64,000 nt of DNA from positions 19,205 to 83,204 of the forward strand of contig CABJAP010000008.1 of NCBI GenBank assembly GCA_902363595.1. Direction: 5' to 3'. Positions within the stretch are counted from its first letter, which is position 1. Every line of letters begins with the position of its first letter. The notes under the pieces were generated by a model. The model saw only the letters and a list, made by a program, of their open reading frames with translations, had not been told where the DNA came from and did no database searches. The stretch is from Clostridia bacterium. Lineage in GTDB: Bacteria; Bacillota; Clostridia; Peptostreptococcales; Anaerovoracaceae. Of the stretch, positions 1-10,097 are shown one piece after another. A program made the translations under genes and the position numbers.

Positions 1-454
1 AATCCCTGCTGGTAACGATGCCCACCAGCTTGCCTTCCGCCGTTCCATCCTCAGTGACAGCCGTTGTGGAATGGCCTGTCCGCTCTTTCAGCTCCAGGAG
101 TTCTCCCAAAGTCTGATCAGGACGAATGTTGGCGTCGCTGGTCACAAATCCGGCTTTATGGCTCTTTACCCGGCGAATCATCGCTGCCTGGTTCTCAATG
201 GTCTGTGATCCAAAGATAAAAGAAATCCCGCCTTCTTTTGCCAGCGCAACGGCCAGCTTATCGTCGGATACCGCCTGCATGATCGCGGAAACAAGAGGAA
301 TTTTCATCTTAATGGAAGATTCCTCACCTTTTTTAAATTTAACGACCGGGGTGGCAAGGTTGACATTATCAACCCTGCATTCCTTTGAGGAATAGCCCGG
401 TACCAGTAAATACTCGCTGAATGTCCTTGATGGTTCATTGAAATATACTGCCAT
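1..454 (-). CDS. guaB: IMP dehydrogenase, N-terminal part (runs off the window)
   Basis: The gene enters from the left edge and only the first 151 codons are present. IMP dehydrogenase makes XMP from IMP with NAD+, the first committed step of GMP synthesis. The N-terminus ([20 protein letters not shown]) and the following segment [20 protein letters not shown] fit the start of the TIM barrel. From about residue 122 ([13 protein letters not shown]) a CBS regulatory domain begins and is cut off. AAAGGAG lies just upstream of the ATG at 454. In many Clostridia guaB follows groESL; here groEL lies 6.6 kb upstream on the same strand with unrelated genes between. Confidence 0.88.
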   Translation of the reverse strand, partial: MAVYFNEPSRTFSEYLLVPGYSSKECRVDNVNLATPVVKFKKGEESSIKMKIPLVSAIMQAVSDDKLAVALAKEGGISFIFGSQTIENQAAMIRRVKSHKAGFVTSDANIRPDQTLGELLELKERTGHSTTAVTEDGTAEGKLVGIVTSRD

Positions 455-476
455 TTTACCCTCCTTTAAAACATCT

Positions 477-1232
477 TTATACTTCTCCCAAATACTCTTC
501 GAGAGTGATTTTTTGTTCATAAATTTCTTTCGCAGCATCCTTTCCCACATAGCGGATGTGCCAGGGTTCATATTCATACCCCGTAATATCTTCTTTCCCT
601 TTTAAATAGCGGATAATAAATCCGTATTTGTGGGCATTTTTAGCCAGCCATTCTCCTTCATCCGTATTGCCGTAAGCCTGCACCAGATTATAATTCACTG
701 AAGGCGACGATACATCTGCACAAAGGCCGCTTTGATGTTCGCTGTATCCCGGCTTTGCGCTGTATTGCTCGGCTGCGTACTTGCCATCCTTGCCCACGTA
801 TTTCTCGTAGAGCACTTTCTGGTAAGCGTACGGCCGAAATCCGCTGGTAAGCTTGATGGTATGCCCCTGTTTATCAGCTGCTTTTGCCAAATCATTAAAA
901 GCGGACGCTACCGTTTTTCGCAGCTTTTGATATTCCGATTCCCGGGATGAAACCTTGTACTTTACTTTCTTAAGGTCCCCCGGTTCATAATCTTTTCCAA
1001 GCCCATGGCTCTTATTGACAAGAATCAGATATTCCGAAGACTTGTCCACTGCCGGAGGCTGAGTCTGAATCGCGGCTTCAGTTGCCGGAACCGTCGCGTT
1101 TACCTGCGTGTCACCCTCCCCTACGTCCTGGTGAACATAAGGCGCCAGCAGAAAATAGAATCCGGAAAATACCAGCAGCATTAGTATGGCAACAGCTAGC
1201 CTGAGCGTAGGTTTTTTCCTATTCTTCACCAT
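477..1232 (-). CDS. M15 family D-alanyl-D-alanine carboxypeptidase (VanY-like), membrane-anchored
   Basis: This 251-residue protein has a signal anchor at about residues 11-31, a Thr/Gln/Pro-rich linker to about 65, and a peptidase M15B domain. The VanY motifs are present: SGFRPY at 130-135, [11 protein letters not shown] (164-174) with presumed zinc ligands H166 and D173, and EPWH (222-225) with presumed catalytic E222 and third ligand H225. Family members trim the terminal D-Ala from peptidoglycan stem peptides outside the membrane. No van genes lie nearby, so a housekeeping cell-wall role is more likely than glycopeptide resistance. It ends 22 bases before guaB. A dispersed repeat occupies its upstream region. 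Confidence 0.87.
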   Translation of the reverse strand: MVKNRKKPTLRLAVAILMLLVFSGFYFLLAPYVHQDVGEGDTQVNATVPATEAAIQTQPPAVDKSSEYLILVNKSHGLGKDYEPGDLKKVKYKVSSRESEYQKLRKTVASAFNDLAKAADKQGHTIKLTSGFRPYAYQKVLYEKYVGKDGKYAAEQYSAKPGYSEHQSGLCADVSSPSVNYNLVQAYGNTDEGEWLAKNAHKYGFIIRYLKGKEDITGYEYEPWHIRYVGKDAAKEIYEQKITLEEYLGEV

Positions 1233-1248
1233 TTGTTTCCCCTTTTTC

Positions 1249-1358
1249 TTATAATACAGGAACTATCGATTGCGCAGCATTTCCTGTATTTCAAAAAAGT
1301 TTACCTTGTGAAAGTGAGCGCAAAGCGCGAATAACGTTTCCAAAGAAAACTTTTTTTA
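1249..1358 (+). repeat. Dispersed intergenic repeat, family 1, copy 1
   Basis: About 110 bases match 34813-34922 (opposite orientation) almost throughout, and 22943-23029 in conserved blocks. The blocks are TTATAATACAGGAA, TATCGAT, TTTCAAAAAAGTTTACCTTG, a small GCGC hairpin and AACGTTTCC. The segment ATACAGGAA...TTCCTGTAT is itself an inverted repeat. There is no open reading frame. It lies just upstream of the carboxypeptidase gene and may be in its leader. Confidence 0.75.
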
Positions 1359-1475
1359 TTCAAAACTATATTAACATATTTTATAATAAAAAACCCTCTT
1401 TTACAAATAAATTTTCCGCATTTCTCCTTGTTCCGCATTACGAAACCACCTGTCTGCATAATAAAACACACGGCG

Positions 1476-1504
1476 TTGACTAGCTGAATTTTCGGACTTA
1501 TTAT
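1476..1504 (+). promoter_or_regulatory. Sigma-A type promoter of the FIST gene
   Basis: TTGACT at 1476-1481 and TATTAT at 1499-1504 are 17 bases apart. The gene starts at 1567 after a strong AAGGAGG. Expression as a FIST-aldehyde dehydrogenase unit is inferred. Confidence 0.6.
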
Positions 1505-1566
1505 GGGTGTTGAAAAGGGGTTAAGAAAAAATATATTGAGATAAGTCTTATAAGGAGGTACGAATT

Positions 1567-2733
1567 ATGTTAAAGGTAAAAACAGGCGCAAGCGTAAACA
1601 CCAATGCGGCGGCGGCCGGGAAAGAAGCTGCCTTACAAGTAAAAGAAAATGCAGCTGATATGAAAATGGCTTTCGTATACAGCGGGGTGCAGTATGATCA
1701 GAAGGAACTGCTGGCCGCCATTGCAGCCGAGCTTCCAGGTGTGCCATTGATCGGCAACACATCCTTTACAGGTGTCATCACCCAGGACGGATTTATCTCC
1801 GGTGAAGATGGATTTGTAGGCATCATGGCCATGTCTGACGAGGCGTTGAAGGTCGGCGTAGCCGGAATGGCCAAGGAAGGCACTGCAAGAGAAACCGGTA
1901 AAAAAGTTGCCGAAATGGCCTTGAAAAACGCAGGAACGGATGCTGCGCCCGACTACTTTTATATGACAGCGCCTCCGGGAGAAGAGGAATTCTATCTGAA
2001 AGGAATCACAGAAGTAATCGGCCGGGTTCCCTTCTTCGGCGGCAGCGCTGCTGACAATGCCATAGCCGGTGAATGGCTGCTTTACACCGATCAGATGGTG
2101 ACAGCCGATGGACTTGGCGTCGCATTCTTCTACACAGATAAACCTTTTGCCAACAAATATACCGGAGCCTATGGTGAAACCGACAAAATGGGCATTATTA
2201 CAAAGGTCGCCCAAAACCGGACCCTGCAGGAAATCGATGGAATTCCCGCTCTGGAAAAATATCGTCAGTGGACCGGAGCCTCAAAGGAACAGGTCACAGA
2301 AGGCAATTTGCTCGCCTACAGTATCACCAATCCGCTGGGCGTGAAAGACCGCATGGGTGATCTGATCGCAATTCGCCACCCGATGAACGGTAATGCCGAT
2401 GATTCCATCAACGTGGGCAACAACCTGGCTGTTGGAACGGCGGTCATTCTCATGGAAGGAAGTGTCGACGGCCTGATTTCTTCGGTAGGCAAGACGCTGG
2501 AAGATTTGAAAGCAAGAATGAATGGCGAAATCGGCGGACTGCACCTGGTACACTGCGGCGGCAGGAGAGCCGGTATTGACAACCGGATTGACGAAGTTAC
2601 CGCACAAGTGAAAAAAGCGGTGGGAGATATTCCATTCATCATGGAGTTCACCTTCGGGGAATACGGATATGAAGATGACGGATGCAACACCTGCGGCGGT
2701 CTGATGTTGTCCTTCACCGCATTTGGAAAATAG
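1567..2733 (+). CDS. FIST-domain sensory protein
   Basis: A 388-residue protein without signal peptide or membrane segment. Residues about 30-210 fit the FIST_N domain (VPLIGNTSFTGVI, and FFGGSAADN near 155) and about 225-370 fit FIST_C (LEKYRQWTG, then NPLG). FIST domains are proposed intracellular small-ligand, perhaps amino-acid, binding modules, usually coupled to signalling domains. Here the domain pair stands alone with no kinase, GGDEF or chemotaxis output attached. AAGGAGG precedes the ATG by 7 bases. The aldehyde dehydrogenase gene follows after 48 bases with no visible terminator, so the two are probably cotranscribed. The ligand is unknown. Confidence 0.8.
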   Translation: MLKVKTGASVNTNAAAAGKEAALQVKENAADMKMAFVYSGVQYDQKELLAAIAAELPGVPLIGNTSFTGVITQDGFISGEDGFVGIMAMSDEALKVGVAGMAKEGTARETGKKVAEMALKNAGTDAAPDYFYMTAPPGEEEFYLKGITEVIGRVPFFGGSAADNAIAGEWLLYTDQMVTADGLGVAFFYTDKPFANKYTGAYGETDKMGIITKVAQNRTLQEIDGIPALEKYRQWTGASKEQVTEGNLLAYSITNPLGVKDRMGDLIAIRHPMNGNADDSINVGNNLAVGTAVILMEGSVDGLISSVGKTLEDLKARMNGEIGGLHLVHCGGRRAGIDNRIDEVTAQVKKAVGDIPFIMEFTFGEYGYEDDGCNTCGGLMLSFTAFGK

Positions 2734-2781
2734 ATTACATACATAAAGAAGGGATTGTTCAGAAGAAAGGAGATTATCACT

Positions 2782-4215
2782 ATGAAAATGATTATTAATG
2801 GAAAAAAGGTTGACAGTGTGAGCGGAGAAACCTTTGACGTGCTGGCGCCGGCCACCGGAGAAGTGATCGAATCCGTGCCCAAAGCAACTGCTGAAGATAT
2901 TGAAAAGGCCATCGACGCAGCGGAAGCCGGCCAAAAAATATGGGCGGAAGTGCCCGTCTGCGAAAAAGCCGAGGTCCTTTATCGGTTCCTGGATATCGTG
3001 GAAGAAAATAAGGAAAGCCTGGCCCAGTTGTTGTCCGCTGAAAACGGTAAACCAATCACAGAAGCCAGGGCGGAAATCGGAAACATCAAGATCGGCTTTT
3101 CCGGTTTTATCGAGCATGCAAAGCACTATTACGGCGCTATTATCCCTCCGGGTACGGAAGCCGGGCAGGCAGCCAACCTGCAGCTGGTAACCAGAGAACC
3201 CATCGGGATTGTGGCCTGCATCATACCATTCAACTTCCCGTGCGACTTATATGATCAGAAGGTTGCGCCGGCCTTGATGATGGGGAATGCTGCCATCGTG
3301 CTGCCATCATCCGATAATCCGTTGACCCTGATGCGCCTCACCGAGATGCTGGTTGAGGCCGGCGTACCAAACGGAGTCATCCAGTGTCTCACTGCTCCCG
3401 GCGCTGTGAAAAGTGCGGCTGTAGCTGATCCCAGAGTCCATCTGGTCACCTTAACCGGAAGCACGGAAGTGGGAATCGATACCGCTCAGATTGCTGCTAA
3501 GAACTTGACCCATACAGCCCTTGAACTGGGGGGCAATGACGCCTTTATCGTATTGGAAGACGGTGACGTGGATTTGGCTGTAGAAGAAATGATCTGGGGC
3601 CGGATGTACAATACCGGACAGGTCTGCTGCGCCAGCAAGCGTTTTCTGGTCCACAATTCCCTCAAAGACGAATTCGCAGAAAAATGTGTTGCCAGAATCA
3701 AACAGATGAAAGTAGGTATGCCCAAGGAAGAGAACACCCAGATTGGTTGTCTGATCAGCGAAAAAGCAGCTGTTAAAGTTGAAAAAGAGGTTGAACTGAC
3801 CGTCCAGCAGGGAGGAAAAGTCATCCTGGGAGGAAAAAGAAACGGCGCCTTCTACGAGCCGACCGTTATCGTCGATGTTCCTAAGACCGCAGACGTTGCC
3901 AAGGATATGGAAATTTTCGGCCCGGTCGTTCCTATCATCGGCTTCGATACCGATGAGGAAGCCATCGAAATCGCCAACGCGTCCATCTTTGGATTGTCAA
4001 GCTGCGTCTTCTCCAAAGATCAAAAGCGCGCCTTCAAGGTTGCAAAAGCCATGGAAGCAGGCGGCGCGGTCATCAACGGAGCCAGCTTCTTCAGAGCCTT
4101 TGAAATGCCTTTCGGCGGCTGGAAGCACAGCGGCATCGGTACGGAAGGCGTCATGTCCACCTTCGATGAAATGACCCGCGTCAAAAACATCGTTTTAAAG
4201 AATATTTACGAATAA
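2782..4215 (+). CDS. NAD(P)-dependent aldehyde dehydrogenase
   Basis: A 477-residue ALDH-superfamily enzyme, the family's usual length. Presumed catalytic residues are visible: N151 in PFNFP (oxyanion), E248 in ALELGGND (general base) and nucleophile C282 in NTGQVCCASKR. EIFGPVVPI is also typical. An ATG nine codons upstream (2755) is in frame, but AAAGGAG sits well only for the ATG at 2782. It resembles succinate-semialdehyde or lactaldehyde/glycolaldehyde dehydrogenases; the substrate cannot be assigned. It follows the FIST gene in a probable two-gene operon ending in a hairpin at 4227-4283. Confidence 0.86.
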   Translation: MKMIINGKKVDSVSGETFDVLAPATGEVIESVPKATAEDIEKAIDAAEAGQKIWAEVPVCEKAEVLYRFLDIVEENKESLAQLLSAENGKPITEARAEIGNIKIGFSGFIEHAKHYYGAIIPPGTEAGQAANLQLVTREPIGIVACIIPFNFPCDLYDQKVAPALMMGNAAIVLPSSDNPLTLMRLTEMLVEAGVPNGVIQCLTAPGAVKSAAVADPRVHLVTLTGSTEVGIDTAQIAAKNLTHTALELGGNDAFIVLEDGDVDLAVEEMIWGRMYNTGQVCCASKRFLVHNSLKDEFAEKCVARIKQMKVGMPKEENTQIGCLISEKAAVKVEKEVELTVQQGGKVILGGKRNGAFYEPTVIVDVPKTADVAKDMEIFGPVVPIIGFDTDEEAIEIANASIFGLSSCVFSKDQKRAFKVAKAMEAGGAVINGASFFRAFEMPFGGWKHSGIGTEGVMSTFDEMTRVKNIVLKNIYE

Positions 4216-4226
4216 TCATACAAAGA

Positions 4227-4283
4227 GAAAAAGGGGCTGTCGCACATTTCAAAATAAGTGATGTGTGGGATCAGCTCCTTTTT
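4227..4283 (+). terminator. Probable terminator after the aldehyde dehydrogenase gene
   Basis: AAAAAGGGGCTG pairs imperfectly with CAGCTCCTTTTT, with CGCACAT against ATGTGTG inside. It ends in a T-run and lies 12 bases past the stop codon. Confidence 0.55.
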
Positions 4284-4370
4284 CGCACAAATTTCGCAAA
4301 TTGATGGTTGAAACGTGGAGGCTTCCTAAAAGCTCCGCCTTCGCAGCGGATTAAGTCAGCAGGTTTGCGT

Positions 4371-5297
4371 TTATTCTTTTGATAGAGTAACGGGAGCTAC
4401 CCAAATTTCCATGCGATTGGTTTCTTGTAAGGTCATATTATATTTTTCAGCAGAAAATGGTTTTGTAGTTAGACCATGCCTGGGAAGCCATGTGCTAAAA
4501 AGATATTTTCCTGCCTGGTCCAGCGCTGATGATACAAGTTCTTCAAAGCTTTCAGCCTCTATGGAACAAACAATGTAGTCTCCTTCTGGCAACTCCTGTT
4601 GCACAAAACCACCGTTCAGCTTTTGCGGAATGTTTTTGGCAAGCCCCCCTGCAAAATAGGAGAATGTTTCTTTTTCCTCATCCGCGGAATATGACATGCC
4701 CAATTCAATGTTCGGATGAATATATTGATCAATTGCCTTTTTTTCTTTATGATAACTAATCCAAAGCTGTCCTGGTACATCTATGCCTGTCCTTTCTCCA
4801 ACTGGTGTTTGTGCCGTTATGGAAACATCTGCTGAAAGACCCAGATAAACTTCCGGAGTGTCAAGGTGTTCTCTGCGTATTTCTAAAATGATATTTTCAA
4901 CGATTAGAGGAACACCCTCATCCGCCATTTCATAACCCAAAGAAAGAATCGGTTTTACAAAAGTATTGAGAAGCGGTCGATGTTTTTTATATTCCTCTGG
5001 TGTAATCCCATAGGTGTCCTTAAAGGCCCTGGTAAAATTTGAATGACTGGCAAAGCCATAGTCTAACGCCACATCTAAAATCCGCGGGTTCCCTGTATTT
5101 AGTGTATCGATCGCTTCTGCCAAACGCCGCAGTTTGACGTACTCTTGCAGCGGTTTATTTACCAGCCGCTTAAACAATCTTTGAAAATAAAATGGTGACA
5201 ATCCAGCTATTTCAGCTAAAACTTCTGCCCGTATATTTTCCTGTAAATGTTCCTCAATGTAATCGACAGATTTTTGAACTGCTTCCCATGCGTGCAT
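4371..5297 (-). CDS. AraC-family regulator with GyrI-like effector domain
   Basis: A 308-residue protein. Residues about 8-105 form two AraC-type HTH units (LAEIAGLSPFYFQRLFK, then DVALDYGFASHSNFTRAFKD with YGITPEEYKK). Residues about 120-308 resemble the GyrI-like/AraC effector-binding fold of Rob and SoxS-related proteins, which can bind drugs or other small molecules. It is monocistronic, with its ATG near a GGAGG. The adjacent genes do not indicate a target. Confidence 0.84.
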   Translation of the reverse strand: MHAWEAVQKSVDYIEEHLQENIRAEVLAEIAGLSPFYFQRLFKRLVNKPLQEYVKLRRLAEAIDTLNTGNPRILDVALDYGFASHSNFTRAFKDTYGITPEEYKKHRPLLNTFVKPILSLGYEMADEGVPLIVENIILEIRREHLDTPEVYLGLSADVSITAQTPVGERTGIDVPGQLWISYHKEKKAIDQYIHPNIELGMSYSADEEKETFSYFAGGLAKNIPQKLNGGFVQQELPEGDYIVCSIEAESFEELVSSALDQAGKYLFSTWLPRHGLTTKPFSAEKYNMTLQETNRMEIWVAPVTLSKE

Positions 5298-5402
5298 ATT
5301 GTTTACCTCCTGTTTGATTGTGTCATTATTATATCAAATGAATCACGCTTGGGCTTTCCCTGCAATGCCCAGTTGGAAATCAGAATTGTGAACATCCTTC
5401 TA

Positions 5403-5467
5403 GAAAAAAAGCTCTAAGCGCCTTCACCAACCATAAAAAAACTCATGATTAAGAAGTTGCTTAGAGC
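5403..5467 (-). terminator. Terminator of the ferritin gene
   Basis: On the minus strand GCTCTAAGC pairs perfectly with GCTTAGAGC across a long loop, followed by TTTTTTT. The loop is larger than usual. Confidence 0.5.
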
Positions 5468-5515
5468 AGGTATCATCCAATAAATTTATATAATCCAAAG
5501 CACTTATGCAGTCTT

Positions 5516-6028
5516 TTACAGCGTCAGTGACGGTGCGTTATATGTCCTGCCCGCCAGTTCGCTGTCCAGCATATACAGGCCCTTAGCATCACTGCCGAAC
5601 AATTCAAATTTACGTACCAAGCTGTCTGCCGTGTCTTCTTCCTCAGCCTGTTCTTTTACAAACCAATCCAGGAACTGCATAGTCCGGAAATCCTTATCCT
5701 GATATGCGGCATCATAGATGTTATGAATCAGACCAGTTACATACCGTTCATGCTCCGCACCCGCTTTCAAAGGATCGATAAATTCTTTGAATTCCTTATC
5801 CGGCTTGCCGATCGCTTCCAATGTGACGGATTGGCCGTTCTGCTGAAGATATTCCATGAAAAGCATGGCGTGATCCCGCTCTTCCTGTGCTTGAATTTTA
5901 TACCAGTTATAAAAACCGTCCAGATTCTCATCCTTATAATAATTCGCCATATCCAGATACAGATAGGCAGAATAAAATTCCTTATTCACCTGGTCGTTCA
6001 ACAATTCTACTACTTTTTTTGATAACAT
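5516..6028 (-). CDS. ftnA: Non-heme ferritin
   Basis: A 170-residue bacterial ferritin that oxidises and stores iron in a 24-mer shell. Ferroxidase ligands fall at the same numbers as in E. coli FtnA: E17, E50, H53, E94, Q127 and E130. The haem-binding Met of bacterioferritins was not sought in detail, but the sequence (LLNDQVNKEFYSAYLYLDMA) is FtnA-like. GGAGG precedes the ATG. It is monocistronic. No clear Fur or PerR box was seen in the short upstream region. Confidence 0.93.
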   Translation of the reverse strand: MLSKKVVELLNDQVNKEFYSAYLYLDMANYYKDENLDGFYNWYKIQAQEERDHAMLFMEYLQQNGQSVTLEAIGKPDKEFKEFIDPLKAGAEHERYVTGLIHNIYDAAYQDKDFRTMQFLDWFVKEQAEEEDTADSLVRKFELFGSDAKGLYMLDSELAGRTYNAPSLTL

Positions 6029-6100
6029 ATCGCTTCCTCCTTATCTTACAAATGTCACTACTCTTATATGTATACCACATTTTTTTAAATTGTAACAAAT

Positions 6101-6880
6101 TTATTCAACATAGCCCATGCTCCGCGACAGCTCCAGTGCCACCTGCTTTACATAGGCAGCCGTGTCCTCAATGCGGTCATCTGTCAGTACACGTACATCT
6201 CCGCTGGCGCTGATAGAAGCAATGATATCACCACGATAATCGTAGATAGGCGCTCCAATACATCGATGCCCGATCTCAAATTCCTGATCATCCATAGCCC
6301 AGCCTTGCCTGCGTACCTTGGTCATTTCCTCATGAAGTTCTTCCATGCTGGAAATGGTGTTGGGCGTAAATTTAATGAAGCTGCAGTTTTTCATTCGGTC
6401 TTCCAACTCCTCCTTTGAGTAATTGGAAAGAAGACATTTGCCCAAAGATGAACAATAGGCGTGCATTCGCAGTCCGATCTGGGAATACATCTTCACCGTG
6501 GAAACCACATCCATCTTTTCGATATAGACTACTTGATCTCCGTCCAGTACGCCTAAATGGGAGGTCAATCCCAAATGGGATGTAATCTGTACGATATAGG
6601 GCCGGGCCTCGGTCTGCAGCTCCAGGCTGTTGATGTAGCAGCTGACCGCCTCAATCAGCTTCAGTCCGATCTTGTAAGTGCCCGATTCTGTCTTTTCTAT
6701 GTAATTTCTTCTCGTCAGCGTCGCTAAAAGTCGATGTGCCGTACTTTTATGGAGTCCCACACGGTTTGCCAGCTCGGTAACACCCAGGCCCTCCTGTTCC
6801 TCTGCTAAAACTTCAATCATGTCCAGCACTCGATCCACAGATTGTACGCCTTTATCATCGTGGGTCGAAGGCTTTGTCAT
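6101..6880 (-). CDS. IclR-family transcriptional regulator
   Basis: The protein has 259 residues from the ATG at 6880, chosen because GGAGG lies 8 bases before it; an in-frame ATG at 6898 would place this site inside the gene. Residues about 10-70 form the winged helix (GVTELANRVGLHKSTAHRLL). Residues about 80-255 form the IclR effector domain (SHLGVLDGDQVVYIEKM, YCSSLGKCLLS, GHRCIGAPIYDYRG, SISAS). Family members bind small metabolites, often aromatic or organic acids. It lies between ferritin and groEL; its target is unknown. Confidence 0.88.
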   Translation of the reverse strand: MTKPSTHDDKGVQSVDRVLDMIEVLAEEQEGLGVTELANRVGLHKSTAHRLLATLTRRNYIEKTESGTYKIGLKLIEAVSCYINSLELQTEARPYIVQITSHLGLTSHLGVLDGDQVVYIEKMDVVSTVKMYSQIGLRMHAYCSSLGKCLLSNYSKEELEDRMKNCSFIKFTPNTISSMEELHEEMTKVRRQGWAMDDQEFEIGHRCIGAPIYDYRGDIIASISASGDVRVLTDDRIEDTAAYVKQVALELSRSMGYVE

Positions 6881-6975
6881 AAATCCACCTCCTCGCATTA
6901 CTGTGATAACGTTGCAAATTCAAGTTTGGGTCTATTATACCACAGTTAAAAAGGTTGGGGAGCTTTTTTTCTTTT

Positions 6976-7011
6976 GAGAAAAGGAAGAGCAGTCTGCTGG
7001 GCAGACTGCTC
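6976..7011 (-). terminator. groESL operon terminator
   Basis: A perfect 11-bp inverted repeat (GAGCAGTCTGC / GCAGACTGCTC, loop 3) is followed on the minus strand by TTCCTTTTC. It lies 26 bases past the groEL stop. Confidence 0.7.
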
Positions 7012-7037
7012 GAAACTATTCTTTTGGAAATGTCAGC

Positions 7038-8681
<1,644 letters not shown>

Positions 8682-8701
8682 TCATTACCTACCTTTCCTA
8701 A

Positions 8702-8980
8702 TTACTCCACGGTTGCTAAAATGTCTCTCTGGTTTAAGATCGTGTATTCTTCACCCTGATATTTGATCTCTGTTCCGGCATACTGGGAAAAGATCACTGT
8801 GTCTCCTGCTTTCAGTTCCATCTTTTCTTCTTCTGTCCCAGGTCCCACTGCAACGATCTCCGCCATCTGAGGCTTTTCTTTCGCCTGACCAGGCAGTACA
8901 ATGCCGCTGGCTGTCTTTTCTTCTGCTTCTAATCTTTTAATAACCACACGTGCGCCCAAAGGCTTAATTCCAAAACTCAT
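8702..8980 (-). CDS. groES: Co-chaperonin GroES
   Basis: A 92-residue lid subunit for GroEL. The mobile loop [18 protein letters not shown] (residues about 20-37) and the start [19 protein letters not shown] are typical. It is first in the groES-groEL operon, 47 bases downstream of the CIRCE operator. Confidence 0.98.
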   Translation of the reverse strand: MSFGIKPLGARVVIKRLEAEEKTASGIVLPGQAKEKPQMAEIVAVGPGTEEEKMELKAGDTVIFSQYAGTEIKYQGEEYTILNQRDILATVE

Positions 8981-9027
8981 AGTTTCATCTCCTTCACTTT
9001 TATAGTTATTTTATTATCTACGATTTG

Positions 9028-9054
9028 TTAGCACTCACTCTTTACGAGTGCTAA
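9028..9054 (-). promoter_or_regulatory. CIRCE operator (HrcA binding site)
   Basis: TTAGCACTC, a 9-base spacer and GAGTGCTAA match the CIRCE consensus without mismatch. HrcA represses groESL here in Firmicutes; hrcA itself is not in the window. Confidence 0.96.
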
Positions 9055-9058
9055 CTAT

Positions 9059-9087
9059 AATTTAATACTTTCAGTCCCAGTTGTCAA
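9059..9087 (-). promoter_or_regulatory. groESL promoter
   Basis: Read on the minus strand, TTGACA is followed after 17 bases by TAAATT. The CIRCE element lies directly downstream, the usual repressor position. Confidence 0.75.
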
Positions 9088-9122
9088 CAGGTTTTTTTGG
9101 TTTTTTGCTAAAGATTTTTTAA

Positions 9123-9174
9123 AGAAAGGAAAAGCGGCAGGCTGCCCGGACTCTTCTCCGTTCAGCTGCCGCCT
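9123..9174 (-). terminator. Terminator after the pilin-like gene
   Basis: GGCGGCAG pairs with CTGCCGC on the minus strand, followed by TTTTCCTTTC. The arms are separated by a long loop that can pair further. Confidence 0.5.
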
Positions 9175-9185
9175 TAAATCAGATT

Positions 9186-9968
9186 TTATTTTTTCTTAAA
9201 TCCTTTTCCCGCTAAGTATTCATCAACAAAGTGATCAATGTCTTTGCCTTTGTAATTCTTAGCGTCAGCTATATTGGTTTCTTTTCCGCCTGTACTATAA
9301 ACTTCTCCATTCACTTTGATGATCCCTGCATTCCAGGAACCCTGGGGGTTCCCCTCCGAATATGGGGATAAATTTGCAAAATATATGATATTCCCGTTAC
9401 CCAACTGATAAGGACGCCAGTACATGGTTTTTCCATCATAGCCTGTGCTGGCAAGCTCTGTCTCGCTGACCTTAGGCAGGCTTCCGTAGGCCTTATAGAC
9501 ATTCCTAATCAGCTCGCTATCCTTGCCGCTATTATTCAGCTCTTCCGCAGCCTTCTTCACCGCTGCAGCAAACTTACTGAACTCATCCGCTGCGCACCCG
9601 CAGGTAAACTCGCCCCGATAGCCGGCGCCGGAAGGAATCAACTTAAACTCATAATCCTGATCATATACCGGGCATTTGGTTTCACCTTCATAATATCCGT
9701 TATCCAGCATGTACTTTGCCACATTGGTACCAGTAATCTTTATCACATCTGCGGTCGTAGTGCAGCTGCGTATCTGAGGATCATAATTAAACATAGCAAT
9801 AAACTTCTTTTCCAGATCACCCCGCTGAATGGCGCATTTTGTCTTTTCCGTCTTTTTAATATATCCAGTGTATGCCGGAATCAAAATCGCAGCCAGTATG
9901 GCCAAGATTACCAGCACCACTATCACTTCGACCAGTGTGAAGCCTCTACTACCTTTCCTTCTTTCCAT
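9186..9968 (-). CDS. Type IV pilin-like (prepilin) protein
   Basis: A 260-residue prepilin from the ATG at 9968; an ATG 25 codons upstream would give an unlikely long leader. The leader MERRKGSRG is cleaved before FTLVEV by prepilin peptidase, and E5 of the mature protein is present. The hydrophobic helix runs to about residue 35. The globular part has five cysteines (KCA, SCT, KCP and CGC), suggesting disulfides. It is long for a major pilin. No assembly ATPase, PilC, prepilin peptidase or other pilin lies in the window, so its machinery must be elsewhere. Monocistronic with its own terminator. Confidence 0.82.
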   Translation of the reverse strand: MERRKGSRGFTLVEVIVVLVILAILAAILIPAYTGYIKKTEKTKCAIQRGDLEKKFIAMFNYDPQIRSCTTTADVIKITGTNVAKYMLDNGYYEGETKCPVYDQDYEFKLIPSGAGYRGEFTCGCAADEFSKFAAAVKKAAEELNNSGKDSELIRNVYKAYGSLPKVSETELASTGYDGKTMYWRPYQLGNGNIIYFANLSPYSEGNPQGSWNAGIIKVNGEVYSTGGKETNIADAKNYKGKDIDHFVDEYLAGKGFKKK

Positions 9969-10097
9969 ATCAAATCCTGCCTCTTTCGGAAAAATCCACG
10001 CGATCATAATCAGCCCGGCGATGTTTCTATCGTTCTCTTTCAACCGTTCGCATCTATTTTACCACAAATTCAAAAAATGAACACCCCCGGCAAAGGT

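Noticed and set aside
477..1232. VanY-like gene as a glycopeptide resistance determinant
   Set aside because: No vanH, vanA/B, vanX or VanRS genes lie nearby; housekeeping carboxypeptidases share the same motifs.
2281..3126. Open frame of 281 codons antisense to the FIST-aldehyde dehydrogenase junction
   Set aside because: It crosses two confident genes on the opposite strand, has no motif and looks like a shadow.
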